Shown here: positions 53,449-62,461 of the stretch, piece by piece
How positions within the stretch are numbered: the first letter of the stretch is position 1
How the letters are laid out: the number at the start of each line of letters is the position of its first letter
From: CADAWZ01 sp045114665
GTDB lineage: Bacteria > Vulcanimicrobiota > CADAWZ01
DNA: 64,000 nt
Assembly (NCBI GenBank): GCA_045114665.1
Contig: JBGUKW010000318.1
Location: 4,474 to 68,473 of the forward strand
Direction: 5' to 3'
Translations under genes and position numbers: made by a program
Notes under the pieces: model-generated
Databases searched by the model: none
What the model was told of the DNA's origin: nothing
Seen by the model: only the letters and a program-made list of their open reading frames with translations

Positions 53449-53693
53449 ATTGACATACTCCCCATAAATTTAGGGGATTCTGGCATATTAACGAACCTTG
53501 CCTCTATTTTAAATTAGAGGTCTTACGAGTTCTATCTACAATGGTTGATGCCCCAACCATATTCTTTATTTATTATTATGTTCCTTGTTTTAATTTAAGT
53601 TTAGAGAACAGACGATTACCTTCTCTATCTATGTTTATTCCTGCGTTTATATCACGATCATGATGAACACCACAAACAGGACAAGTCCATTCT
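53449..53693 (-). mobile_element. IS200/IS605-type relic, second tnpB tail and right end
   Basis: Same content as 33821-34069: the TnpB tail ([19 protein letters not shown] to KLKLKQGT), the GCCTCTATTTTAAATTAGAGG stem and the right-end hairpin CCCCATAAATTTAGGGG (about 53461-53477), ending at GTCAA. The frame continues 19 codons upstream (to 53758), but those residues come from the adjacent repeat and do not resemble TnpB. No transposase or other tnpB domain is present. Confidence 0.85.
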
Positions 53694-53728
53694 CGTATCC
53701 GTATATGCCTGTATACTGTCATTTTATC

Positions 53729-53753
53729 ATTGCGAGGCTTTAGCCGTGGCAAT
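53729..53753. repeat. REP-like palindrome
   Basis: ATTGC-GAGGCTTTAGCCGTG-GCAAT forms a hairpin with outer ATTGC/GCAAT and inner GGCT/AGCC arms. It resembles the GCGAGG...GTGGCAATCTC repeat family common in bacterial genomes. Only one copy is in the window. It fuses in frame with the tnpB relic. Confidence 0.5.
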
Positions 53754-53842
53754 CTCAAGCACTTTTTTATTAACTAACACAACGAGTTAATTATGAAAAT
53801 ATTTTATATTATTAAACCCCCAAAAAATACAAAAAAAAATCA

Positions 53843-53871
53843 TTGCATAAAATCTTTAAAAGTAGTATAAT
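53843..53871 (+). promoter_or_regulatory. Promoter of oadGAB operon
   Basis: TTGCAT (53843-53848) and TATAAT (53866-53871), 17 bases apart, about 50 bases upstream of oadG. The surrounding 50 bases (53837-53886 approximately) are nearly identical to the pckA promoter. Confidence 0.85.
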
Positions 53872-53922
53872 TATAAAATACAGCAAAAAATACCCCAACA
53901 ATAAAGGGAAAGAGGACAAAAT

Positions 53923-54150
53923 ATGGTAGAAGGTCTTTATGTTACTGGGATAGGCATGGGGGTTGTATTTGCTTTTCTATGTATTCTTGTACTTGCTATA
54001 ACATTGACAGATATGCTTGTAGCTAAATATGAAAAAGCAAATCCACCAGCAGAAATTGCAAACAAACCAAAAGCTAAAAAGTCTATACCAGAAGAAGAAG
54101 TTATAGCCGTTGCCATTGCTTCGGCAATTAAACATGGAGAGTTAGTATAA
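53923..54150 (+). CDS. oadG: Oxaloacetate decarboxylase gamma-type subunit
   Basis: A 75-residue protein with one membrane helix (about 3-27, YVTGIGMGVVFAFLCILVLAITLTDML) and a charged tail ending in EEEVIAVAIASAIKHGELV. This is the layout of OadG, which anchors and assembles the sodium-pumping complex. It ends 2 bases before the alpha subunit gene. Gamma-first order is common in such clusters. Confidence 0.85.
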   Translation: MVEGLYVTGIGMGVVFAFLCILVLAITLTDMLVAKYEKANPPAEIANKPKAKKSIPEEEVIAVAIASAIKHGELV

Positions 54151-54152
54151 AT

Positions 54153-55964
54153 ATGGGTAAGAAAAAAATTAAAGTAATGGATACGTCTTTCAGAGACGGA
54201 TTTCAGTCAGTCTATGGAGCGAGAGTTTTCACTAAAGATTTTCTTCCCGCTCTTAAAAGTGCAATAGAAGCAGGATTAAGACATTTTGAAGTAGGTGGTG
54301 GAGCAAGATTTCAAGCCCCTATATTCTACTGTAATGAAAATGCTTTTGACATGATGGACACAATAAGAAAAACAGCAGGTCCAGAAATTGAGCTTCAGAC
54401 ACTCGCAAGAGGTGTAAATGTCGTAGGTCTTGAATCACAGCCTAAAGACATCATCGATCTTCATGCTAAAATGTTCAAAAAACATGGCATGACAACGATT
54501 AGAAATTTTGATGCATTAAATGATGTCAATAATTTAGATTATTCAGGAAGATGTATTAAAAAACATGGATTAAAACATGAAGTAACTGTAACAATGATGG
54601 AATTACCTATTGGTTGTGAAGGAGCTCATGATGTTCCATTTTATGAAAAAGTTTTAAGAAGTATACTTGATGCTGGAATTCCATTTGATTCTCTATGTTT
54701 TAAAGATGCATCTGGTACATCAAGACCAAGAAAAGTTTTTGAGACAGTAAAAATGGCAAGAGAATTAATCGGTTCTGACAAAAGCATAAGATTCCATTCT
54801 CATGAAACAGCTGGAACAGGCTTAGCATGTTATTTATCTGCTCTCGAAGGTGGAGCTGACGCAATAGATTTATCAATGAAACCTGTTTCAGGTGGAACAG
54901 CACAGCCTGACATCGTATCAATGTGGCATGCTCTCAAAGGTACAGAATACGATCTCGGAATCGACATCAAAAAAATCATAGAAACTGAAGAAATTTTTAA
55001 AGAGTGTATGAAGGACTATTTCCTGCCTCCTGAGGCTACAACAGTAAATCCTATGATCATTCAATCCCCTCTCCCAGGTGGTGCCTTAACAGCAAATACC
55101 CAAATGATGAGAGACAACGGAACTATGAACAGATTCCCAGAAGTTGTAACAGCAATGAATGAAGTTGTATCAAAAGGCGGTTTTGGAACTTCTGTAACAC
55201 CTGTTTCACAATTCTATTTCCAACAGGCATATTCAAATGTGATGTTTGGACCTTGGAAAAAGATAACAGACGGATATGGCAAAATGGTTCTTGGATATTT
55301 TGGAAAGACACCTTGTGAGCCTGATCCTGAAGTAGTAAGAATGGCTTCAGAACAGTTAAAACTTGAACCAACAAAAGAAAAAGTTGTTAACATCAATGAC
55401 AGAGACAAAACAAAAGGCATTGAATATGCAAAAAAAGTTTTAAAAGAAGCTGGTCTTGAAGAGACAGATGAAAACATATTTATAGCTGCCTCTTGTAAAG
55501 AAAAAGGTATCGAATTCCTAAAAGGAAATGGAAAAATTGGTGTCAGAAAGAACGAACCTGAAAAGAAAACTACATCATTGACAAAAACCAAAAAATCAGA
55601 TACATATACAGTAACTGTAAATGGCAAGAGTTATGTAGTTAAACTCGATTCACAATGTACAAAGGCAACTGTAAATAATTCTACTTATGACATAGATGTA
55701 AAAGAAGGTTCTACATCTCTTGTCAAAAAATCTTCTTCATCAAATGAAGGCACAGAGATAAAAGCTCCACTACCAGGAAAAATTACAAAAGTTCTTGTAA
55801 AAATTGGAGATAAGATAGAAAAAGAAGATACAGTAGCTATCATTGAAGCAATGAAAATGGAAACAGAGATAAAAAGTCCAGTCGCTGGTACTATTTCTTC
55901 TATAGATGTTGAATTTGGAACAGATGTACTTACAGATCAAGCAATTATGACTGTAGAAGAATAG
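54153..55964 (+). CDS. oadA: Oxaloacetate decarboxylase alpha-type subunit (carboxyltransferase-biotin)
   Basis: A 603-residue protein. N-terminal carboxyltransferase TIM barrel ([49 protein letters not shown]), a conserved middle domain, and a C-terminal biotinyl domain with IEAMKMETE (biotinylated lysine). The carboxyl group from oxaloacetate moves to biotin and then to the membrane beta subunit. RDGFQS replaces the usual RDGHQS. Pyruvate carboxylase subunit B is a homologue, but the oadG and oadB neighbours favour the decarboxylase. Confidence 0.9.
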   Translation: MGKKKIKVMDTSFRDGFQSVYGARVFTKDFLPALKSAIEAGLRHFEVGGGARFQAPIFYCNENAFDMMDTIRKTAGPEIELQTLARGVNVVGLESQPKDIIDLHAKMFKKHGMTTIRNFDALNDVNNLDYSGRCIKKHGLKHEVTVTMMELPIGCEGAHDVPFYEKVLRSILDAGIPFDSLCFKDASGTSRPRKVFETVKMARELIGSDKSIRFHSHETAGTGLACYLSALEGGADAIDLSMKPVSGGTAQPDIVSMWHALKGTEYDLGIDIKKIIETEEIFKECMKDYFLPPEATTVNPMIIQSPLPGGALTANTQMMRDNGTMNRFPEVVTAMNEVVSKGGFGTSVTPVSQFYFQQAYSNVMFGPWKKITDGYGKMVLGYFGKTPCEPDPEVVRMASEQLKLEPTKEKVVNINDRDKTKGIEYAKKVLKEAGLEETDENIFIAASCKEKGIEFLKGNGKIGVRKNEPEKKTTSLTKTKKSDTYTVTVNGKSYVVKLDSQCTKATVNNSTYDIDVKEGSTSLVKKSSSSNEGTEIKAPLPGKITKVLVKIGDKIEKEDTVAIIEAMKMETEIKSPVAGTISSIDVEFGTDVLTDQAIMTVEE

Positions 55965-55972
55965 GAGGGATC

Positions 55973-57160
55973 ATGGATTTCGGAAGTAAATTACAAGCAT
56001 TAAATGCAAGCACTGGATATTGGAACTTAATAAAACCACCAAATCCAGCACTAAGTGGAATTGAGCAATTTTTATATCAATTTGGAACTCCGATAATGTT
56101 TATTGTCTGCTTCCTTTTGATATATCTTGCAATAAAAAAACAATATGAGCCTCTTTTACTTCTTCCTATTGGCTTTGGAGGATTTTTAGCAAATATTCCA
56201 GTCATAAATATGGCCGAGGGCAATGGATTTCTTCACCAAATATATAATTTCGGTATAGAATCAGGATTATTTCCACTGTTTATATTCATGGGAGTAGGAG
56301 CATTGACGGACTTTGGTCCACTAATTGCAAACCCTAAAATGGCACTTTTAGGGGGTGCAGCACAATTTGGAATTTTTGGTGCATTGTTGGGAGCCCTTGT
56401 ACTTGGTGAATACTGCGGATTTGGTTTTGGACTAAAAGAAGCAGCTTCTATCGGAATCATAGGAGGTGCTGACGGCCCAACTTCAATATTTGTAACCACA
56501 AAATTAGCTCCTGATTTACTTGGTGCTATTGCGGTTGCTGCTTATTCATATATGGCACTTGTTCCAATAATTCAGCCACCAATAATGAAATTATTGACAA
56601 GCGAAGAAGAACGAAAAATAAAAATGACTCAGCTAAAACCTGTATCAAAAACGACTAAAATATTATTCCCTATTGTAGTTCTTGGACTTTGTGCATTATT
56701 TCTTCCAGACGCAACCCCACTAATGGGAGCATTATGTTTTGGAAATTTAGCTAAAGAATCAGGAGTTGTTGATAGAATTTCAAAAACAATGCAGAATGAA
56801 TTTATGAATATTGTTACAATTCTTCTCGGATTGGCAGTTGGTTCAAAATTATCTGCAGATAAATTTTTGACAGTTCAGACACTTGGAATTCTTCTTTTAG
56901 GACTTATAGCATTTTCAATAGCAACAGCTTCAGGTGTTTTATTTGCTAAACTTATGAACCTTTTTTCAAAAAAGAAAATCAATCCACTTATCGGTGCAGC
57001 TGGTGTTTCTGCAGTTCCAATGTCAGCAAGAGTTGTAAACAAAGTAGGACTTGAAAGTGATTCACAAAATTTCTTGCTTATGCATGCAATGGGACCTAAT
57101 GTATCTGGTGTCATAGGTTCTGCTGTAGCAGCAGGAATATTAATTGCACTTTGTAGATAA
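55973..57160 (+). CDS. oadB: Sodium-translocating decarboxylase beta subunit
   Basis: A 395-residue membrane protein with about 9-11 helices. The conserved [21 protein letters not shown] (Asp in the sodium channel) and [13 protein letters not shown], plus [18 protein letters not shown], mark the beta subunit. It couples biotin decarboxylation to export of sodium ions, giving membrane energy during fermentation. 8 bases after oadA. Confidence 0.95.
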   Translation: MDFGSKLQALNASTGYWNLIKPPNPALSGIEQFLYQFGTPIMFIVCFLLIYLAIKKQYEPLLLLPIGFGGFLANIPVINMAEGNGFLHQIYNFGIESGLFPLFIFMGVGALTDFGPLIANPKMALLGGAAQFGIFGALLGALVLGEYCGFGFGLKEAASIGIIGGADGPTSIFVTTKLAPDLLGAIAVAAYSYMALVPIIQPPIMKLLTSEEERKIKMTQLKPVSKTTKILFPIVVLGLCALFLPDATPLMGALCFGNLAKESGVVDRISKTMQNEFMNIVTILLGLAVGSKLSADKFLTVQTLGILLLGLIAFSIATASGVLFAKLMNLFSKKKINPLIGAAGVSAVPMSARVVNKVGLESDSQNFLLMHAMGPNVSGVIGSAVAAGILIALCR

Positions 57161-57179
57161 AATAATTAACCTAAACATA

Positions 57180-57222
57180 AAAAACCTTTCCTCTCCTTAT
57201 ATAAGGAGAGGGAAGGTTTTTG
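57180..57222 (+). terminator. Terminator of oadGAB
   Basis: AAAACCTTTCCTCTCCTTA pairs with TAAGGAGAGGGAAGGTTTT with one G-U and is followed by T's, about 20 bases after the oadB stop. Confidence 0.92.
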
Positions 57223-57308
57223 TATATTTTTTCTCATATGAACTGAACCCAAAATTACATTTTTTGTTTGCCTTTGCATAAAAATACATAAAAAATATAA
57301 AAAAATCA

Positions 57309-57337
57309 TTGCATAAAATTTTTAAAAGTAGTATAAT
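57309..57337 (+). promoter_or_regulatory. Promoter of pckA
   Basis: TTGCAT (57309-57314) and TATAAT (57332-57337), spacing 17, about 85 bases before pckA. Sequence around it matches the oad promoter with three differences in about 50 bases. Confidence 0.85.
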
Positions 57338-57421
57338 AATAAAATATAGCGAACATAGTGAAAAATTAAGGGCTATTTTGATAGTCCTATTTTTATAAAA
57401 TACAAGGTGAAAGGAATAAAC

Positions 57422-59068
57422 ATGAGTACAATAGAGAATTTCAGAACAAATGAAGAATTCAAAGCTATGACTTCTGCAGCAAGAGCAACTATAGTAACTC
57501 CATTTTTTGGAAACAATGTAGAATCTGTAAAGACAATAGCAGAAGCATACAAACTTGCACTTCGTAGCCCTGGTACAATAGAATTGACAGGAATGCCAGT
57601 CTATGAACCTGAAAAAATTGGACTTCCAAAAGGTGCAAATCAACTTCTTTTCAACGATGGCAATGTTGTCGGTCGTTGTGCAGCAGCAAGAAGAATCGTA
57701 GGAGACACAAACTGTGATCTCAAAAAAATTCTCCCAGTAGTTAGAGAAGCTGTATATAATACAAGATATAAATTAATGTACAGAACAGAAGCCGTTATTG
57801 GTCTTGAAAATGATTTCATGATCAAAGCACACCTTTTGATTCCACAAGGCTTTGAAAATATAATGTACTCTTGGCTCTTGAACTTCCAATATATAAATGA
57901 AGAATATGCAAAAATGTATGCAAATTCAAGAGAAATCCCAGAGGGTGACATCTATGTATTCTCAGACCCAGATTGGACACACCCAGACTTCCCACTCGGT
58001 TTGACATTCTTCGATCCAGAACACAACTGTGCAGCAATCCTCGGAATGAGATATTTCGGAGAATTCAAAAAAGGAACTCTCACACTTGCTTGGGGTTCTG
58101 CAGCAAGAAATGGATATGCTTCATGCCATGGTGGAATGAAGCGTTACAACCTCGAAGGTGGAAAATCATTCCAAGCAGCAGTATTTGGTCTTTCAGGTTC
58201 AGGAAAATCAACAATTACACACGCAAAACACAACAACAAATATGACATCACTGTTCTTCATGATGACGCATTTATCATCAATGTTGAAAAGAAATATTCA
58301 ATAGCTCTTGAACCTTCATATTTTGATAAAACAGCTGACTATCCAATGGGTTGCGATGATAACAAATATATCCTCACACAACAGAACAATGGCGCAATCA
58401 CAGCTGAAGACGGAAAAGTCTATTCAATAACAGAAGACATCAGAAATGGAAATGGAAGAGCTGTAAAATCAAAACTATGGTCTCCAAACAGAGTTGATAG
58501 AGTTGATGAACCAATCAACGCTATATTCTGGCTTATGAAAGACCCAACAATTCCTCCAGTTGTAAAAGTATCAGGTGCAGCACTCGGAAGCACAATGGGA
58601 GCAACACTTGCAACAAAGAGAACATCTGCAGAAAGACTTGCACCAGGTGTAGATCCAAATGCACTCGTAGTTGAACCTTATGCAAACCCATTCAGAGTTT
58701 ATCCTCTAAAAGTTGACTATGAACGCTTCAAAAAATTGATTGAAGACGGAGTTGCTTGCTACATTCTCAACACAGGCGAATTTATGGGCAAGAAAATCAA
58801 AAAAGAGACAACACTTGGAGTTCTCGAATCAATCGTCGAAGGTACTGCAAAATTTGAAAAATGGGGCAATCTTTCTGACATCGAAATCATGAAAATCGAA
58901 GGATTTGATGCTTCATTTGACAATGCAGAATATGCAGAACAATTCTCAAAACGCATGAGCGATAGAATCGAATTTGTAAAATCAAGAAAGACAGAAAAAG
59001 GCGGAAAGGACGAACTTCCAGAAGAAGCTCTCCAAGCTCTTGAAAATGTCATCAAAGAAATCAAATAA
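57422..59068 (+). CDS. pckA: ATP-type phosphoenolpyruvate carboxykinase
   Basis: A 548-residue enzyme that interconverts oxaloacetate + ATP and PEP + CO2 + ADP. ATG 57422 follows AAAGGA by about 6 bases; the earlier GTG 57407 overlaps that ribosome site. The kinase P-loop is FGLSGSGKSTITH, followed by LHDDAFII (metal aspartates). In an anaerobe the enzyme may run toward oxaloacetate to gain ATP, feeding the adjacent sodium pump. Confidence 0.93.
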   Translation: MSTIENFRTNEEFKAMTSAARATIVTPFFGNNVESVKTIAEAYKLALRSPGTIELTGMPVYEPEKIGLPKGANQLLFNDGNVVGRCAAARRIVGDTNCDLKKILPVVREAVYNTRYKLMYRTEAVIGLENDFMIKAHLLIPQGFENIMYSWLLNFQYINEEYAKMYANSREIPEGDIYVFSDPDWTHPDFPLGLTFFDPEHNCAAILGMRYFGEFKKGTLTLAWGSAARNGYASCHGGMKRYNLEGGKSFQAAVFGLSGSGKSTITHAKHNNKYDITVLHDDAFIINVEKKYSIALEPSYFDKTADYPMGCDDNKYILTQQNNGAITAEDGKVYSITEDIRNGNGRAVKSKLWSPNRVDRVDEPINAIFWLMKDPTIPPVVKVSGAALGSTMGATLATKRTSAERLAPGVDPNALVVEPYANPFRVYPLKVDYERFKKLIEDGVACYILNTGEFMGKKIKKETTLGVLESIVEGTAKFEKWGNLSDIEIMKIEGFDASFDNAEYAEQFSKRMSDRIEFVKSRKTEKGGKDELPEEALQALENVIKEIK

Positions 59069-59082
59069 ATTTAGGTAAACAA

Positions 59083-59127
59083 TAAAAAAGTTACACTTGA
59101 AAATTTTCAGGTGTAACTTTTTTTTAT
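59083..59127 (+). terminator. Terminator after pckA
   Basis: AAAAAAGTTACACTTGAAAA and TTTTCAGGTGTAACTTTTTT pair with one G-U; T-run follows. It begins about 15 bases after the pckA stop. Confidence 0.9.
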
Positions 59128-59129
59128 TA

Positions 59130-59269
59130 GGGCGTGTAAGAAACTTTAATAGTTTTGTTTTTGAGTTTTTAGGTATAAGTCGCTCACTAATTCTTTTTTT
59201 TCGCATATATTGTGCTAATTGCAAGAAACTACTATGGGAAAAAAACATATCGTTCGCTGACTTACACCG
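59130..59269. repeat. Gap with imperfect inverted repeat, possible MITE remnant
   Basis: In the gap between pckA and the rubrerythrin gene, GTGTAAG (59134-59140) is the inverse of CTTACAC (59261-59267). The start AGGGCGTGTAAG resembles AGGGCATGTTGG at 38592, which is also the end of a small inverted repeat (TGTTGGTA 38598-38605, TACCAACA 38651-38658). No reading frame or transposase. Evidence for mobility is weak. Confidence 0.3.
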
Positions 59270-59337
59270 TAAAAACTCTTTTACCTGCTAAATAGACAAA
59301 AAATAAACTAGCACAAGGCATTGAGTTAATAAAAAAT

Positions 59338-59366
59338 TTGACAAAATAACAAAATAACATTATAAT
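59338..59366 (+). promoter_or_regulatory. Consensus promoter of rubrerythrin gene
   Basis: TTGACA (59338-59343) and TATAAT (59361-59366) with a 17-base spacer, about 43 bases before the ATG. Perfect match to the vegetative consensus, implying strong constitutive expression. Confidence 0.88.
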
Positions 59367-59408
59367 AAACACTGTACCTATTTTAAACAAAATAAGGAGA
59401 AAAAACAA

Positions 59409-59948
59409 ATGAAATATGTATGCAAAGTATGTGGATATGTCTATGAAGGCGACAATCCTCCAGAGCAATGCCCAATTTGCAAGGCTATGAATCCATTCAA
59501 TGAATTAAAAGAAGAAAAAGTCTATGCTGATGAGCACAGAGTAGGCTCAGCAAAAGGTCTTGATGAAAGAATTATTGAAGGACTTAGAGCCAACTTCACA
59601 GGTGAATGTGCTGAAGTTGGTATGTATCTTGCAATGAGCAGACAAGCTGATAGAGAAGGCTATCCAGAAATTGCTGAAGCATTCAAGAGATATGCTTTTG
59701 AAGAAGCAGACCATGCTGCAAGATTTGCAGAACTTCTCGGAGAAGTTTTGACAAATTCAACAGAAGAAAATGTAAAAATGAGAGCCGCTGCAGAATTTGG
59801 TGCATGTGATGGCAAACTCCAACTTGCAAAACTTGCTAAACAGTTAAACTACGATGCAGTACATGATACAGTTCATGAAATGTGTAAAGATGAAGCAAGA
59901 CATGGCAAAGGATTTGATGGACTTTTAAAGAGATATTTTGGCAAATAA
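59409..59948 (+). CDS. Reverse rubrerythrin (rubredoxin-ferritin-like)
   Basis: A 179-residue protein with an N-terminal rubredoxin domain ([20 protein letters not shown], four cysteine ligands) followed by the four-helix diiron domain ([43 protein letters not shown]). This is the domain order of clostridial reverse rubrerythrins, which reduce H2O2 and O2 in anaerobes. Own strong promoter and terminator, so monocistronic. Confidence 0.95.
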   Translation: MKYVCKVCGYVYEGDNPPEQCPICKAMNPFNELKEEKVYADEHRVGSAKGLDERIIEGLRANFTGECAEVGMYLAMSRQADREGYPEIAEAFKRYAFEEADHAARFAELLGEVLTNSTEENVKMRAAAEFGACDGKLQLAKLAKQLNYDAVHDTVHEMCKDEARHGKGFDGLLKRYFGK

Positions 59949-59967
59949 AATTTTAGAAAAATAGAAG

Positions 59968-60011
59968 AAATAAACCCTTTGAAATAGAAGTTAATTTCAA
60001 AGGGTTTATTT
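59968..60011 (+). terminator. Terminator after rubrerythrin gene
   Basis: AAATAAACCCTTTGAAAT (59968-59985) pairs with ATTTCAAAGGGTTTATTT (59994-60011), 8-base loop, T-rich end. Confidence 0.9.
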
Positions 60012-60030
60012 TGTTATTGGAGGGCGTGAT

Positions 60031-61371
60031 ATGTCTTTACTTATAAAAAATGGAAAAATTATAACAATGGGAGATGATCCCAAAATAATTGAAAATGGTT
60101 CTATATACATAAAAAATGGACGAATTGAAGATTTTGGAAATAAAGACGAAGTTGAAAAAAGAAATGAAAAAGCAACAGAAGAAATAGATGCAGAAGACAA
60201 TTATATAATGCCTGGAATGATAAATTCTCACATGCACCTTTACAGTACATTTGCAAGGGGCATGGCACTTTCTGGAGAACCTGCGACAACATTTGTTGAA
60301 ATTCTTGAAAAACTTTGGTGGAGACTCGATAAAAAACTAACTCTTGAAGATTGTTATTACAGTGCATTAATGCCAATGATCGACTGTATAAAAAAAGGAG
60401 TTACAACAATAATTGACCATCATGCAAGTCCTTATGCAATAATGGGAAGTTTAGATGAAAATGAAAAGGCAGTAAAAGAAATTGGAATAAGAGGCAGTTT
60501 CTGTTACGAATTATCAGACAGAGACGGCATAGAAAAAAGAGATGAAGGCATAGAAGAAAATATCAGATTCATAAAAAAATGTAATGAAAATAATGACGAT
60601 ATGGTAAAAGCCATGTTTGGATTACATGCAGCATTTACTTTAAGTGATGAAAGCCTTGAAAAAGCAAGAGAATCTATAGAAGGATTAAATACAGGTTTTC
60701 ACATTCACACAGCAGAGGGAATTGCAGATGAAAATGACAGTGAATCAAAACACAAAATGAGAATTGTCGAAAGGCTCAAAAAATTTGATATTCTCGGTCA
60801 TAAAACACTTGCCATTCACTGTGTACATGTAAATGAAAAAGAAATTGATATTTTAAAAGAGACAGATACATGTACTGTTCATAATCCATATTCAAACATG
60901 GGAAATGCAGTTGGTGTTGCCCCAATGCTCGACATGATAAGAAAAGGATTGATAATGGGTCTTGGAACAGACGGATATAACTGCGATATATTAGAAGGAA
61001 TGAAACTTGTAAATGTCCTTCACAAACTAAACACAAGAGATCCAAGAGTATCTTGGGCTGAGCCTCCCCTACTCGCCTTTAAAAATAATTCAATAATAGC
61101 AGAAAGACAATTTGGATATCCAATAGGAGTAATCAAAAAAGGTGGAGCTGGTGATGTTGTAATTGTTGACTACAAACCTTGGACACCAATGACAAATGAA
61201 AATTTGTTCAGTCATATTCATTTTGGATTCGCTTCACACAATATTAAAACAGTTGTTGCCAATGGTAAAATATTGATGAAAGATCACAATCTTGTAAATA
61301 TTGATGAAGAAAGAATTTCGAGAAAATCCCAAGAGCTTGCTCAAAAACTTTGGAAAAGAATAAACACCTAA
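60031..61371 (+). CDS. ssnA: SsnA-like amidohydrolase/aminohydrolase
   Basis: A 446-residue metal-dependent hydrolase. NSHMHLYSTFARGM (metal His pair), FGLHAAF, FHIHTAEG, HPS-like HNPYSNMGNAVGVAP and GTDGYNCD (metal Asp) are in the right order for SsnA, a putative chlorohydrolase/aminohydrolase-type enzyme of unknown substrate. GGAGG lies 8 bases upstream. In other bacteria ssnA accompanies selenium-dependent purine catabolism genes; none are seen here. Confidence 0.87.
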   Translation: MSLLIKNGKIITMGDDPKIIENGSIYIKNGRIEDFGNKDEVEKRNEKATEEIDAEDNYIMPGMINSHMHLYSTFARGMALSGEPATTFVEILEKLWWRLDKKLTLEDCYYSALMPMIDCIKKGVTTIIDHHASPYAIMGSLDENEKAVKEIGIRGSFCYELSDRDGIEKRDEGIEENIRFIKKCNENNDDMVKAMFGLHAAFTLSDESLEKARESIEGLNTGFHIHTAEGIADENDSESKHKMRIVERLKKFDILGHKTLAIHCVHVNEKEIDILKETDTCTVHNPYSNMGNAVGVAPMLDMIRKGLIMGLGTDGYNCDILEGMKLVNVLHKLNTRDPRVSWAEPPLLAFKNNSIIAERQFGYPIGVIKKGGAGDVVIVDYKPWTPMTNENLFSHIHFGFASHNIKTVVANGKILMKDHNLVNIDEERISRKSQELAQKLWKRINT

Positions 61372-61402
61372 AAGGCAGACAAAAAAACAAAAGGAGAAAA
61401 TT

Positions 61403-62407
61403 ATGAAAAACAATCCTGCATGGATAATATTGATAATATCCATAATATTGGCTTTTATTTTTGCGATATTTGAAAATTCAAGTAAAACATCTCAAACAGT
61501 AGAAAATAAACCTGAAAATAAAATCGTATCTATAAATAAACAAACTCAAAAAGAAAAAATAAATGATAAAATTTCAAATAAAGAAAAAATTGACAAAAAT
61601 AAAGAAAAAGATAGAATTTCAAATAAAGAAAATCACCAAAAGACAATTCTTCCACCTACAAGTGTAAAACCTGCAAAGGAAGAATTAGTAAAAATTGTCA
61701 AAGAAAAAAAGAAAATAGCAAACAATAAAGTTTTGTTGTTAAATGACTATAAAAAAGGTGAAGAAATTACAGGAAAAATAGAATCTCACACATATTTTGT
61801 CCAAACAAATCAAGTAAGTACTACAACTAAATTTGATATCAAAAAAGATATTACAATAGTAACAAAAAATAAAATAAATGAAATATCGTATGGAAAAGTT
61901 CTTTTTGATTCTTTCATTGAATCTGGAAAAATAGATGCCAAATATGGCAAAAAAAATAGAGAAAGAAATGTAAGGGGATTAAAAGAACACAAAACAAAAA
62001 GGGCAAATTTAGATGAATTCATTTTTTCTTCGCATTATATAAAGAATAATGCAATTCCTGAAATGCCTTCAAAACCAATGGGAATAGGAGATACTTGGAA
62101 ACAAGATCTCTACACAGAAATTATATTGGACAAAAACTTTATAATCACTTACAATTATAAATTGAAAAAATTTACAAAAATAAATGGTAAAGAATGTGCA
62201 GAGATAAGCGTAACAGCCAATCAAAACAGTATAAAAGAGGGTGAAAAATCCAATGTTGAATTAAAGGTAAATGGGCTTATTTACTGTGATAAATCAAATG
62301 GAAGAATAATAAGATATAATACAAAATTGGAAGCAAAAGTTCCAATTAGCGAAAAATCATCAGCTCATTTAGAAGGCTCTATAATAAATAAGTTTGAACT
62401 AAAGTGA
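61403..62407 (+). CDS. Membrane-anchored hypothetical protein
   Basis: A 334-residue protein with a single N-terminal membrane segment (about 7-22, WIILIISIILAFIFAIF), a Lys/Asn/Glu-rich linker (30-110) with repeats of ISNKEK, and a beta-rich extracytoplasmic domain (about 115-334). Not recognised. It starts 31 bases after ssnA and probably shares its transcript. GGAG ribosome site. Confidence 0.65.
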   Translation: MKNNPAWIILIISIILAFIFAIFENSSKTSQTVENKPENKIVSINKQTQKEKINDKISNKEKIDKNKEKDRISNKENHQKTILPPTSVKPAKEELVKIVKEKKKIANNKVLLLNDYKKGEEITGKIESHTYFVQTNQVSTTTKFDIKKDITIVTKNKINEISYGKVLFDSFIESGKIDAKYGKKNRERNVRGLKEHKTKRANLDEFIFSSHYIKNNAIPEMPSKPMGIGDTWKQDLYTEIILDKNFIITYNYKLKKFTKINGKECAEISVTANQNSIKEGEKSNVELKVNGLIYCDKSNGRIIRYNTKLEAKVPISEKSSAHLEGSIINKFELK

Positions 62408-62410
62408 AAT

Positions 62411-62447
62411 AAAAAGTGGTGTGAATTTATTTTTCACACCACTTTTT
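62411..62447. terminator. Convergent terminator
   Basis: AAAAAGTGGTGTGAA (62411-62425) and TTCACACCACTTTTT (62433-62447), between converging genes. Same stem as the murB terminator at 41578-41617. Confidence 0.88.
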
Positions 62448-62461
62448 TTAACCAATATATA

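Noticed and set aside
53576..53758. 60-residue frame ending in a TnpB tail as a real gene
   Set aside because: The first 19 residues come from a REP-like repeat and only the zinc-finger tail is TnpB; no catalytic domain remains.
59097..59291. Short frame in the gap after pckA
   Set aside because: It begins inside the pckA terminator and its composition follows the AT-rich gap; no ribosome site.
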